From positions 1 through 5,839 of the forward strand of contig DVOF01000182.1 in the NCBI GenBank assembly GCA_018713805.1: a stretch of 5,839 nucleotides of DNA, given 5' to 3'. The notes below the pieces were generated by a model, which saw only the letters and a list, made by a program, of their open reading frames with translations, had not been told where the DNA came from and searched no databases. The translations under genes and the position numbers were made by a program. This document shows positions 1 through 5,169 of this stretch, in pieces; the stretch's first letter is position 1; each line of letters opens with the position of its first letter. The DNA comes from Candidatus Aphodoplasma excrementigallinarum. GTDB taxonomy: Bacteria > Bacillota > Clostridia > UBA1381 > UMGS1253.

Positions 1-56
1 TTTTTTGTGCAGTGTTGTACCGTTAAATTATAGAATTTGGAAAGTGGGGTAGTACG

Positions 57-1103
57 ATGTTTCAATTGGAAGATGTAAAAAATAAGCGGACGCCGGATTT
101 TGAAAATTTGCTGACCGTTCTGCGGCGGGAACAGCCGCCGCGCTATACCTTGTTCGAGTTTTTTTTAAACGACCCGCTTGAGGCCTATGTGACGGGCGCA
201 AAGCTTGACCCGAACGACCCGGAGGATGTGTTCAAAAACAAAATCGAAGCCTTTGCCATGCTCGGGTATGACTACACAACCATGCATGCGAGCGACTTTT
301 TCTTTCCGCATAAGCAGAACGAGCACGGCAAGGCGAGCATCTCGGTCAACGAAGGCGCGATCATCACGGACCCGGAGAGCTACAAAGCATACCAATGGCC
401 CGACCCGGAAGCAGCCTATAACGGGCGGCTCGAGCGGCTTGCGCCGTATCTGCCCGAGGGGATGAAGTTTGTTGTGTACGGGCCGAGCGGCGTTCTGGAG
501 AATGTGATGGCGCTTACTGGCTACGACAACCTGTGCTATATGCTGGCCGACGAGCCGGAGCTGGTGGAGGAGATTTTTTACATGGTGGGGAGCCGGCTGG
601 TCAAGTATTACAAGCAAATCGTAGGGCTCGACTGTGTCGGCGCGCTGATTTCCAACGACGACTGGGGCTTCAACACGCAAACCATGCTGTCCACGGCGGA
701 CATGCGGCGGCTGGTGTTCCCGTACCACAAGCAGATAGTGGAAACGGCGCACGGCGCAGGCAAGCCGATCTTTCTCCACTCCTGCGGCAATCTGGAGCGC
801 GTGATGGACGATGTAATCGACAGCATGGGCTACGACGGCAAGCACTCCTATGAGGATAAAATCATGCCTGTGGAGGAGGCGTACGACCGCTACGGCGGAC
901 GCATTGCCATCATGGGCGGGATTGACATGGACTATGTCTGCCGCGCCGACCCGAAAGACGTATATAACCGCAGCCTCGCCATGCTCGAAAAAACGGGCGG
1001 GAAGGGGTATGCGCTCGGCACGGGCAACAGTATCCCGGAGTATGTGCCGTATGAGGGGTATTTTGCCATGATTGCGGCGGCGCTGAACAATGAGATAAAA
1101 TAA
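57..1103 (+). CDS. Uroporphyrinogen decarboxylase-fold protein (MtaA/UroD-like, probably not HemE)
   Basis: The 348-aa protein has the length and C-terminal motif order of the UroD/MtaA family, a TIM barrel that acts on tetrapyrroles or moves methyl groups to or from corrinoids. Visible motifs are DDWG (about 201-204), the metal-site signature HSCGN (241-245), GGID (287-290) and GTGNSIPEYVP (321-331). The N-terminal arginine-rich RQAGRY motif of true heme-pathway HemE is absent, so heme synthesis is unlikely. HSCGN resembles the His-X-Cys zinc site of MtaA/MtbA methyltransferases. The later Cys of the H-X-C-Xn-C pattern is not seen in the GTGNSIP loop. No corrinoid protein or partner methyltransferase lies in the window, so the substrate is unknown. 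The start is the ATG at 57 with a G-rich, moderate ribosome binding site at 46-49. No convincing promoter is visible in the 56 bases upstream, and the T6 at 1-6 may be the tail of an earlier terminator. The family call is firm; the exact reaction is not. Confidence 0.88.
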   Translation: MFQLEDVKNKRTPDFENLLTVLRREQPPRYTLFEFFLNDPLEAYVTGAKLDPNDPEDVFKNKIEAFAMLGYDYTTMHASDFFFPHKQNEHGKASISVNEGAIITDPESYKAYQWPDPEAAYNGRLERLAPYLPEGMKFVVYGPSGVLENVMALTGYDNLCYMLADEPELVEEIFYMVGSRLVKYYKQIVGLDCVGALISNDDWGFNTQTMLSTADMRRLVFPYHKQIVETAHGAGKPIFLHSCGNLERVMDDVIDSMGYDGKHSYEDKIMPVEEAYDRYGGRIAIMGGIDMDYVCRADPKDVYNRSLAMLEKTGGKGYALGTGNSIPEYVPYEGYFAMIAAALNNEIK

Positions 1104-1130
1104 AAAAAGCGGCGATAAGCCGCTTTTTTT
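1102..1130. terminator. Bidirectional intrinsic terminator between convergent genes
   Basis: A perfect 5-bp GC stem (GCGGC 1109-1113 with GCCGC 1119-1123) encloses the loop GATAA. It is flanked by A7 (1102-1108) and T7 (1124-1130), which can extend the stem to 12 bp and give a U-tract on either strand. It starts inside the stop codon of the UroD-like gene and ends 4 bases before the stop of the opposing isomerase gene, so it can end both transcripts. Confidence 0.9.
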
Positions 1131-1134
1131 ATAC

Positions 1135-1875
1135 TCAAACGAGTCTTTTCAGGTTTTCCACACTGATCCTTACTGCTTCCAGACAGTCCATATCGTCTGC
1201 TTCCCATTCGATTACGAACCATTCCGGGTCGTTCTTTTTTGCGGCAGCAATGATTGCTTTATTGTCCAGAATACCTGTGCCGTACGGGCACGAGTCCTTA
1301 CTGCCGTCCTCTTTGATTTTCATGTCCTTGAGGTGTACGAGCGGGCAGCGTTTGCCAAGCTTGCCTAAGTAGGCGAGCGTATCGACCCCGGCATACTCCG
1401 ACCAATAGGTGTCGAGCTCATAGACCATCGTGTCGTCGCCGCCGAGCAGGATGTCAAACGCATACTTTCCGCCGAACTCTACAAATTCTTTGTCGTGGTT
1501 ATGATAGCCGAATACCATGCCGTTTGCGCGGATTGCCTCGTTGTAAGCAAGGAATTCCTTGTTCAGCGCTTCACACTTTTCCTGTGTGTCGATGTCCGCG
1601 CCCGGGCAAATGATGTACTTGTTGCCGATTGCCTTGTTATACGCAATTACACCGTCGAGGTCGTCGCGCAGCGCGTCAATGCTGACGTGCGAGCCTGAAA
1701 CTGCAAGGCCAATCCGGTCGAGCTCTGCTTTCAGCTCCTGAGCGCCCAATCCGCCGTAGCCGGCGAACTCCACGCCGTCGTAGCCCATTTCCTTTACCGC
1801 CTCAAGCGTGCCGACGAAGTCCTTTGCCGTAGCGTCCTTTACGCTCCAAAGCTGGAGAGATAATTTTGGTGCCAT
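1135..1875 (-). CDS. Sugar phosphate isomerase/epimerase family protein (xylose isomerase-like TIM barrel)
   Basis: The 246-aa protein belongs to the AP-endonuclease-2/xylose-isomerase-like TIM-barrel superfamily, cytosolic metal-dependent enzymes that isomerise, epimerise or dehydrate sugars and inositols. Motifs in order are QLWSVKD (8-14), GYDGVEFAG (31-39), GSHV (61-64), GYHNHDKEF (123-131), ELDTYW (153-158), HLKDMK (181-186), GTGILD (199-204) and VIEWE (221-225). Acidic and His residues in the HNHDKEF, ELDTYW, HLKD and IEWE motifs are the expected divalent-metal ligands, by analogy with the family. There is no signal peptide, and the length is slightly short of the usual 260-290 aa but complete. 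The start is the ATG at 1875 rather than the in-frame TTG at 1890, because GGAGG (1883-1887 on the complement) lies 7 bases before this ATG while the TTG lies upstream of that site. The gene stands alone, divergent from the transporter operon and convergent with the UroD-like gene. The substrate cannot be predicted. Confidence 0.9.
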   Translation of the reverse strand: MAPKLSLQLWSVKDATAKDFVGTLEAVKEMGYDGVEFAGYGGLGAQELKAELDRIGLAVSGSHVSIDALRDDLDGVIAYNKAIGNKYIICPGADIDTQEKCEALNKEFLAYNEAIRANGMVFGYHNHDKEFVEFGGKYAFDILLGGDDTMVYELDTYWSEYAGVDTLAYLGKLGKRCPLVHLKDMKIKEDGSKDSCPYGTGILDNKAIIAAAKKNDPEWFVIEWEADDMDCLEAVRISVENLKRLV

Positions 1876-1880
1876 ATCCG

Positions 1881-1888
1881 TTCCTCCC
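1881..1888 (-). promoter_or_regulatory. Ribosome binding site that fixes the isomerase start
   Basis: On the minus strand this reads GGGAGGAA, with GGAGG 7 bases before the ATG at 1875. It lies inside the longer reading frame that would begin at the TTG at 1890, so it argues for the shorter 246-aa protein. Confidence 0.85.
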
Positions 1889-1905
1889 AAAAATATATAA
1901 TGTAA

Positions 1906-1956
1906 ATTATAAGGATTCCATGGGCTATGATACTATAAAACAGAGCGGGTTGCCAG
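1906..1956 (-). promoter_or_regulatory. Candidate promoter region of the isomerase gene
   Basis: Two weak solutions are visible on the minus strand. One is a perfect TATAAT (complement of 1906-1911) with no recognisable -35 at 16-18 bases; it would give a leader of about 25 bases carrying the GGAGG site. The other is CTGGCA (complement of 1951-1956) and TATCAT (complement of 1927-1932) separated by 18 bases. The A/T-rich block at 1961-1982 lies just upstream and could assist either. Which one is used cannot be decided from sequence. Confidence 0.35.
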
Positions 1957-1960
1957 GTAT

Positions 1961-2015
1961 AAATAAAAAATTTTTTAAAAAAGCTGTTGACAGGAGAGGA
2001 TATATATGATATATT
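1961..2015 (+). promoter_or_regulatory. Sigma-A-type promoter of the GntR-ABC operon with A/T-tract UP-like element
   Basis: The -35 is a perfect TTGACA (1987-1992). After exactly 17 bases comes the -10 TATATT (2010-2015), a 5/6 match, preceded by TG one base upstream (2007-2008), which makes it an extended -10. A/T tracts at 1961-1982 sit where an UP element would bind the RNA polymerase alpha subunit. The predicted start is near 2021-2023, at the left edge of the operator array. A promoter this strong suggests that the operon is held down by a repressor. Confidence 0.8.
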
Positions 2016-2060
2016 AACTGTACTAATACAGATAGTACAGATAGTACGGTTAATACAGTT
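2016..2060 (+). promoter_or_regulatory. Probable operator of the GntR/YtrA-like repressor (nested inverted repeats)
   Basis: Three dyads overlap at the predicted transcription start. The inner one, CTGTACTA (2018-2025) and TAGTACAG (2033-2040), is a perfect 8-bp inverted repeat with 7 bases between. CTGTA (2018-2022) also pairs with TACAG (2027-2031). The outer arms 2016-2026 and 2050-2060 match at 10 of 11 positions. GntR dimers bind inverted repeats, and B. subtilis YtrA is reported to bind an AGTGTA-N13-TACACT site, so the CTGTA/TACAG core is of a similar kind. Position from about -5 to +38 would block promoter clearance. Assignment to the adjacent regulator is inference from proximity and family behaviour. 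Confidence 0.7.
2024..2059 (+). repeat. Four tandem 9-bp units, consensus TARTACAGW
   Basis: Units start at 2024, 2033, 2042 and 2051, exactly 9 bases apart. Each begins TAATAC or TAGTAC. Units 1 and 2 differ at one base, unit 3 carries GGT instead of AGA at its end, and unit 4 returns to TAATACAG. The run sits between the promoter and the ribosome binding site of the GntR gene, within the predicted operator, and is best read as an array of repressor half-sites. Confidence 0.85.
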
Positions 2061-2081
2061 AGGAAGGAGAGGGAATATGAA

Positions 2082-2462
2082 ATGTTCAGTCTGAGCTACA
2101 ACGACCACAGGCCGATTTACGAACAAATCAAGGAAAAAGTGAAGCAGCTTATCATCAGCGGCGCCATGCCGGCAGATACGCAGCTTCCGTCCGTACGCGA
2201 TTTGGCCCAGCAGATGGCGATCAATCCGAACACAATCCAGCGTGCCTACAAGGAGCTGGAAGCGGAGGGCTATATCTATTCCGTACGTGCGAAGGGGAGC
2301 TTTGTCGCGCCGGTGCAGAAGAGCGCCCTGCAAGACAGGTGTACGGAGCTGCTTGCGGGGCTTGTCAAAACGCTGCGGGAGCTGGCGTTTGCCGGCGTTC
2401 CGAAGGCGGAGGTTCTTGCGAGAGTGGAACATGCTTACAGTGAAGGGGGAAGCGTATCGTGA
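2082..2462 (+). CDS. GntR family transcriptional regulator, YtrA subfamily
   Basis: The 126-aa protein is a DNA-binding repressor of the short YtrA-type GntR group, which usually controls an adjacent ABC transporter. Residues about 10-77 form the winged helix-turn-helix: RPIYEQIKEKVKQLI (10-24), LPSVRDLAQQMAINPNTIQRAY (35-56, containing the recognition helix) and EGYIYSVRAKGSFVAP (62-77, the wing). Residues about 80-120 are a short helical tail, as in YtrA, for dimerisation; there is no large ligand-binding domain of the FadR or UbiC type. The start is the ATG at 2082. Purine-rich sequence from 2062 to 2073 supplies the ribosome binding site, although its best match (AAGGAG, 2064-2069) is 12 bases away and better spaced for an out-of-frame ATG at 2077. 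The stop overlaps the ATPase start by 4 bases (GTGA), indicating translational coupling. It is the first gene of the operon and probably autorepresses through the array at 2016-2060. The inducing signal is unknown. Confidence 0.93.
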   Translation: MFSLSYNDHRPIYEQIKEKVKQLIISGAMPADTQLPSVRDLAQQMAINPNTIQRAYKELEAEGYIYSVRAKGSFVAPVQKSALQDRCTELLAGLVKTLRELAFAGVPKAEVLARVEHAYSEGGSVS

Positions 2463-3358
2463 TTCAGGTTTGCGGGCTTACGAAAAAATTTGACGATTTT
2501 ACGGCGCTTGACAATCTCAGCATGCACGTCGAAAAGGGCAGTGTGTACGGGCTTGTCGGGCCGAACGGCGCGGGGAAGACGACGGTCATCAAGCATATTA
2601 CAGGCGTGTTGCAGCAGAATGCGGGCGACGTGCTCGTCGGCGGCAGTAAGGTTTATGAGAATGTGGCAGTCAAGCAAAAGATGGTCTATATCCCGGACGA
2701 CGTGTTCTTTTTCCCGTCGTATACGATCAAAGATATGAAAAAGTTTTACCGGCAGGTCTACGACACCTGGAACGAGGAGCGGTTTGACCGGCTGGCGGCC
2801 GTGTTTGAAATTGACACAAGCCGCCGGGTACAGCGTTTGTCAAAGGGTATGCAGAAGCAGGTCGCCTTCTGGCTCGGGATCTGCACCATGCCGGAGGTGA
2901 TGATTTTGGACGAACCGGTCGATGGGCTCGACCCGGTTATGCGCCGCAAGGTGTGGAGCCTGATTTTGCAGGATGTGGCGGAGCGCGGCACAACGGTGCT
3001 GATTTCGTCGCACAATCTGCGCGAATTGGAGGATGTGTGCGACCATGTGGGCATCATGCACCAGGGGCGCGTTGTGCTCGAAAAGCGGCTCGACGACATC
3101 AAGTCTGACGTACACAAATTGCAGGTCGCATTCACCGGCGGATTGCCGGAGGAACTGGTAAAAGAGCTTGCGCCGATGCACGTTTCCGAGTACGGCAGCG
3201 TACATCTTCTGATTGTAAAGGGCGACTACGAGGCGATTATGGCGGCGGTCAACCGGTACAATCCCGTGTTGGTCGATCTGCTTCCGCTTACGCTGGAGGA
3301 AATCTTTATCTATGAGTTAGGGGGGCTTGGATATGAAATCAAAGACGTCGTTCTTTAA
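2459..3358 (+). CDS. ABC transporter ATP-binding protein (YtrB/BcrA-like exporter ATPase)
   Basis: The 299-aa cytoplasmic ATPase should power the permease encoded next to it. Walker A is GPNGAGKTT (34-42), the signature loop is LSKGM (127-131) in place of canonical LSGGQ, Walker B is VMILDEP (147-153), the D-loop is GLDP (156-159) and the switch His is H185 in SSH. The Q-loop position reads YIPDD (77-81), so the usual Gln is replaced by an acidic residue, a trait I associate with YtrB-like exporter ATPases. Residues about 215-299 form a C-terminal extension common in the ABC-2 exporter group. The start is the GTG at 2459, preceded by GAAGGGGGA (2442-2450); it overlaps the GntR stop by 4 bases, and starting later would lose the first strand of the fold. 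The end overlaps the permease start by 26 bases. All catalytic motifs are intact, so it is predicted to be active, probably as a dimer. The substrate is unknown. Confidence 0.95.
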   Translation: MIQVCGLTKKFDDFTALDNLSMHVEKGSVYGLVGPNGAGKTTVIKHITGVLQQNAGDVLVGGSKVYENVAVKQKMVYIPDDVFFFPSYTIKDMKKFYRQVYDTWNEERFDRLAAVFEIDTSRRVQRLSKGMQKQVAFWLGICTMPEVMILDEPVDGLDPVMRRKVWSLILQDVAERGTTVLISSHNLRELEDVCDHVGIMHQGRVVLEKRLDDIKSDVHKLQVAFTGGLPEELVKELAPMHVSEYGSVHLLIVKGDYEAIMAAVNRYNPVLVDLLPLTLEEIFIYELGGLGYEIKDVVL

Positions 3359-5051
3359 TAAGGGCCTGTTCTTTTCCAATATAAAACGCTACGGCTGGGT
3401 ATCCTGCGTGTGGGCCGCCCTGCTGTTTCTGGCGGTACCGATGTCGATGCTGACTTATGAAACAAATATTAATGCGTATCAGCTCGAGGACTATATGAAT
3501 TTTTTCATGTTCCGGTTCGGCGGTATATTGTCTAACCTGATGCTGTGCGGGTTCCCGGTTCTGGTCGGCGTGCTGGTGTTCCGCTATTTGCATTCGCCGC
3601 GGTCGGCGACCGTCCTGCACGGGCTGCCGTTTTCACGGCCGCGCCTGTTTATAAATGGGCTTGTTTCCGGCTTTGTGCTGATGCTGTTCCCGCTTTTGCT
3701 CAACACGGCCATCGTTTTGATCATCAAGCTGACGATGCCGGTGGGGCAGTATCTGGACTATGCGACGATATTTATATGGCTGCTAAACTCGGTCTGCATG
3801 GCGTTTGTCGTGTTCAGCCTCACCGTGTTTGTCGGGATGTTTACCGGCAATATCATGGCGCATTTTGTCTTTACGTATATCATCCACTTTCTGCCGCTCG
3901 GGCTTTGGATGCTGTTTAATGAGCTGTTTGCCGCGCTCGTGTACGGCTACCACTACATTGAGCCGCCGGGCTGGCTGACGAAGTTCCCGATGGTTTACTT
4001 CATGCGCGATACCCTCGACTGCGACGCGGCCTATGCGATCGCCGGCGTGGTGCTGCTGGCGCTCGCGCTGCTGGCCTACCGGAAGCGCCCGCTTGAGAAT
4101 GCGTCCGACATTGTCGTATTCCCGGTTATCAGGCCGATCTTTAAGTATGGCGTGACGTTCTGCCTGGCGATTACCGGATATATCTACTTCTGCTTCATTA
4201 TGGGGCAGACGCAGAGCATTGTGATTGCGCTGGTTTTTGCGGTGATTGGATATGCTATCGCGCAGATGCTGCTGCAAAAGACGTGGCGGATTTGGCGTTC
4301 TTACAAGGGGATGCTCGTCAGCCTTGCGGTGATCCTCGTGTTCTGGGGCGCGATTGAGTTTGATGTGACGGGCTATGAGGCGCGGGTGCCCGCCGTTTCC
4401 GATGTGGAAAGCGTCACGATAAACGGCCTTGAAGGAATTCCCGGTGCAGAGATTAAGCTGACGGAGGAAGCGGATATCGCCGTAATCAGCGACATGCACA
4501 GGAAATTATCCGAAAATAAGCAATACAAAGCGTCTTGGGGCAGCACAGCCGGAATGGAAAACCCCACCTATTTTGACGTGACCTATCAGATGAAGAACGG
4601 GTCGCAAATGAGCCGGATGTACCGGTACGACCGAAGCGATTATAAGGCGGAGACCGCGGCGGTTTACGGCCTTCACGAGGTTCGTAAGCAAGGGTTCCCG
4701 ATTATCGGAAAGACTGCCGATGACATCGATGCGGTTGAGATCTATATCCATGAGTCGAGTGGAGAGGATCAGAATTACCGGATTACAGACCAGGCACAGA
4801 TTGGTGATTTGCTCAATGTCTTTAAAGTCGACGTCAACGAAATCTCCTCCGAGGAACTGATAGAGAGCCTGCATATGGACATGGGTATCGTCCTCTGGTT
4901 TGAAATGCGGCCGGAGAAAACCACGCCGCTTGTTATGGAGCAGTCCTCCTATCAGATGGAGCAGTCAAGCGTGGTTTACAGCTATGGACTGACGGACGCT
5001 TACACGAATACGCTCCGCTGGATTGACAGCAATGTGCTGGCGGCGGAGTAG
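3333..5051 (+). CDS. ABC-2-type permease with large C-terminal extracytoplasmic domain
   Basis: The 572-aa membrane protein is the predicted partner of the ATPase just upstream. Hydrophobic segments lie at about 22-41, 62-84, 106-132, 144-170, 175-205, 232-248, 270-290, 294-314 and 325-344, so about nine spans (175-205 could be two). After the first span there is an external-type loop, and HSPRSATVLHGLPFSRPRLF (87-106) is the basic cytosolic loop typical of YtrC-like ABC-2 permeases. Residues about 345-572 are soluble and rich in charged and aromatic residues, with a strand-forming YQMKNGSQMSRMYRY stretch near 418-432. This resembles the C-terminal domain that I recall being labelled DUF6449 in Firmicutes permeases; that name was not checked. 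The start is the ATG at 3333, 7 bases after GGGGGG (3320-3325), and not the in-frame TTG at 3327. With a single permease in the operon, the complex is probably a homodimer with two ATPases. Export or resistance is likely, but the substrate is unknown. Confidence 0.87.
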   Translation: MKSKTSFFNKGLFFSNIKRYGWVSCVWAALLFLAVPMSMLTYETNINAYQLEDYMNFFMFRFGGILSNLMLCGFPVLVGVLVFRYLHSPRSATVLHGLPFSRPRLFINGLVSGFVLMLFPLLLNTAIVLIIKLTMPVGQYLDYATIFIWLLNSVCMAFVVFSLTVFVGMFTGNIMAHFVFTYIIHFLPLGLWMLFNELFAALVYGYHYIEPPGWLTKFPMVYFMRDTLDCDAAYAIAGVVLLALALLAYRKRPLENASDIVVFPVIRPIFKYGVTFCLAITGYIYFCFIMGQTQSIVIALVFAVIGYAIAQMLLQKTWRIWRSYKGMLVSLAVILVFWGAIEFDVTGYEARVPAVSDVESVTINGLEGIPGAEIKLTEEADIAVISDMHRKLSENKQYKASWGSTAGMENPTYFDVTYQMKNGSQMSRMYRYDRSDYKAETAAVYGLHEVRKQGFPIIGKTADDIDAVEIYIHESSGEDQNYRITDQAQIGDLLNVFKVDVNEISSEELIESLHMDMGIVLWFEMRPEKTTPLVMEQSSYQMEQSSVVYSYGLTDAYTNTLRWIDSNVLAAE

Positions 5052-5066
5052 CAATAACGGTACTTT

Positions 5067-5082
5067 CCCACACACCCGTGGG
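5067..5082 (+). terminator. Short hairpin after the permease gene (weak terminator candidate)
   Basis: CCCAC (5067-5071) and GTGGG (5078-5082) form a 5-bp stem around a 6-base loop, followed by TTTG. It starts 16 bases after the permease stop. The U-tract is only three bases long, so termination would be partial at best. Confidence 0.35.
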
Positions 5083-5111
5083 TTTGTATATACCCCATAA
5101 ATCCCCTAAAA

Positions 5112-5145
5112 GCGAAGCTCACCCCTCACCACGGTGAGCTTCCGC
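5112..5145 (+). terminator. Strong hairpin just upstream of the VanZ gene (terminator or attenuator)
   Basis: AAGCTCACC (5115-5123) and GGTGAGCTT (5133-5141) form a perfect 9-bp stem around a 9-base loop. GCG (5112-5114) with CGC (5143-5145) extends it to 12 bp past one bulged C at 5142. Only ATTTT follows, so it may act as an inefficient terminator, an attenuator or an RNA-processing barrier. It lies 9 bases upstream of the VanZ ribosome binding site. Together with the hairpin at 5067 it should make VanZ expression lower than that of the transporter if both share a transcript. Confidence 0.55.
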
Positions 5146-5154
5146 ATTTTAAAC

Positions 5155-5162
5155 AAAGGAGG
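5155..5162 (+). promoter_or_regulatory. Ribosome binding site that fixes the VanZ start
   Basis: AAAGGAGG ends 7 bases before the ATG at 5170, which is ideal spacing. A longer in-frame start (GTG at 5134) would begin inside the hairpin and place this site within the coding sequence, so it is rejected. A nearer ATG at 5165 is out of frame. Confidence 0.85.
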
Positions 5163-5169
5163 CTATGCT

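Noticed and set aside
5..34. Possible promoter of the UroD-like gene: TTGTGC and TATAGA with 18 bases between
   Set aside because: Half of the -35 and two of the six -10 positions do not match; the true promoter may be outside the window.
165..845. Long minus-strand reading frame (226 aa) opposite the UroD-like gene
   Set aside because: It lies wholly antisense to a gene with clear family motifs, has a composition typical of a GC-biased shadow frame, and no recognisable domain or ribosome binding site.
1965..1982. A6-T6-A6 tract considered as a terminator or attachment site
   Set aside because: It has no GC stem and no partner repeat, and lies directly upstream of a perfect TTGACA, so an UP-like promoter element explains it better.
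1839..2432. Minus-strand frame (197 aa) crossing the divergent control region
   Set aside because: It would run through the operon promoter and operator and overlap two well-supported genes; no motif is seen.
3783..4499. Minus-strand reading frame (238 aa) opposite the permease gene
   Set aside because: It is rich in His, Arg and Asn, as expected from the complement of a hydrophobic membrane gene, and resembles no family I know.
5064..5092. Possible VanZ promoter: TTTCCC and TATATA with 17 bases between
   Set aside because: The -35 matches consensus at only three positions and the spacer is occupied by a hairpin; too weak to list as a feature.
5134..5169. Extended VanZ start at GTG 5134, adding 12 residues
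   Set aside because: It begins inside a stable hairpin with no ribosome binding site, while AAAGGAGG is ideally placed for the ATG at 5170.
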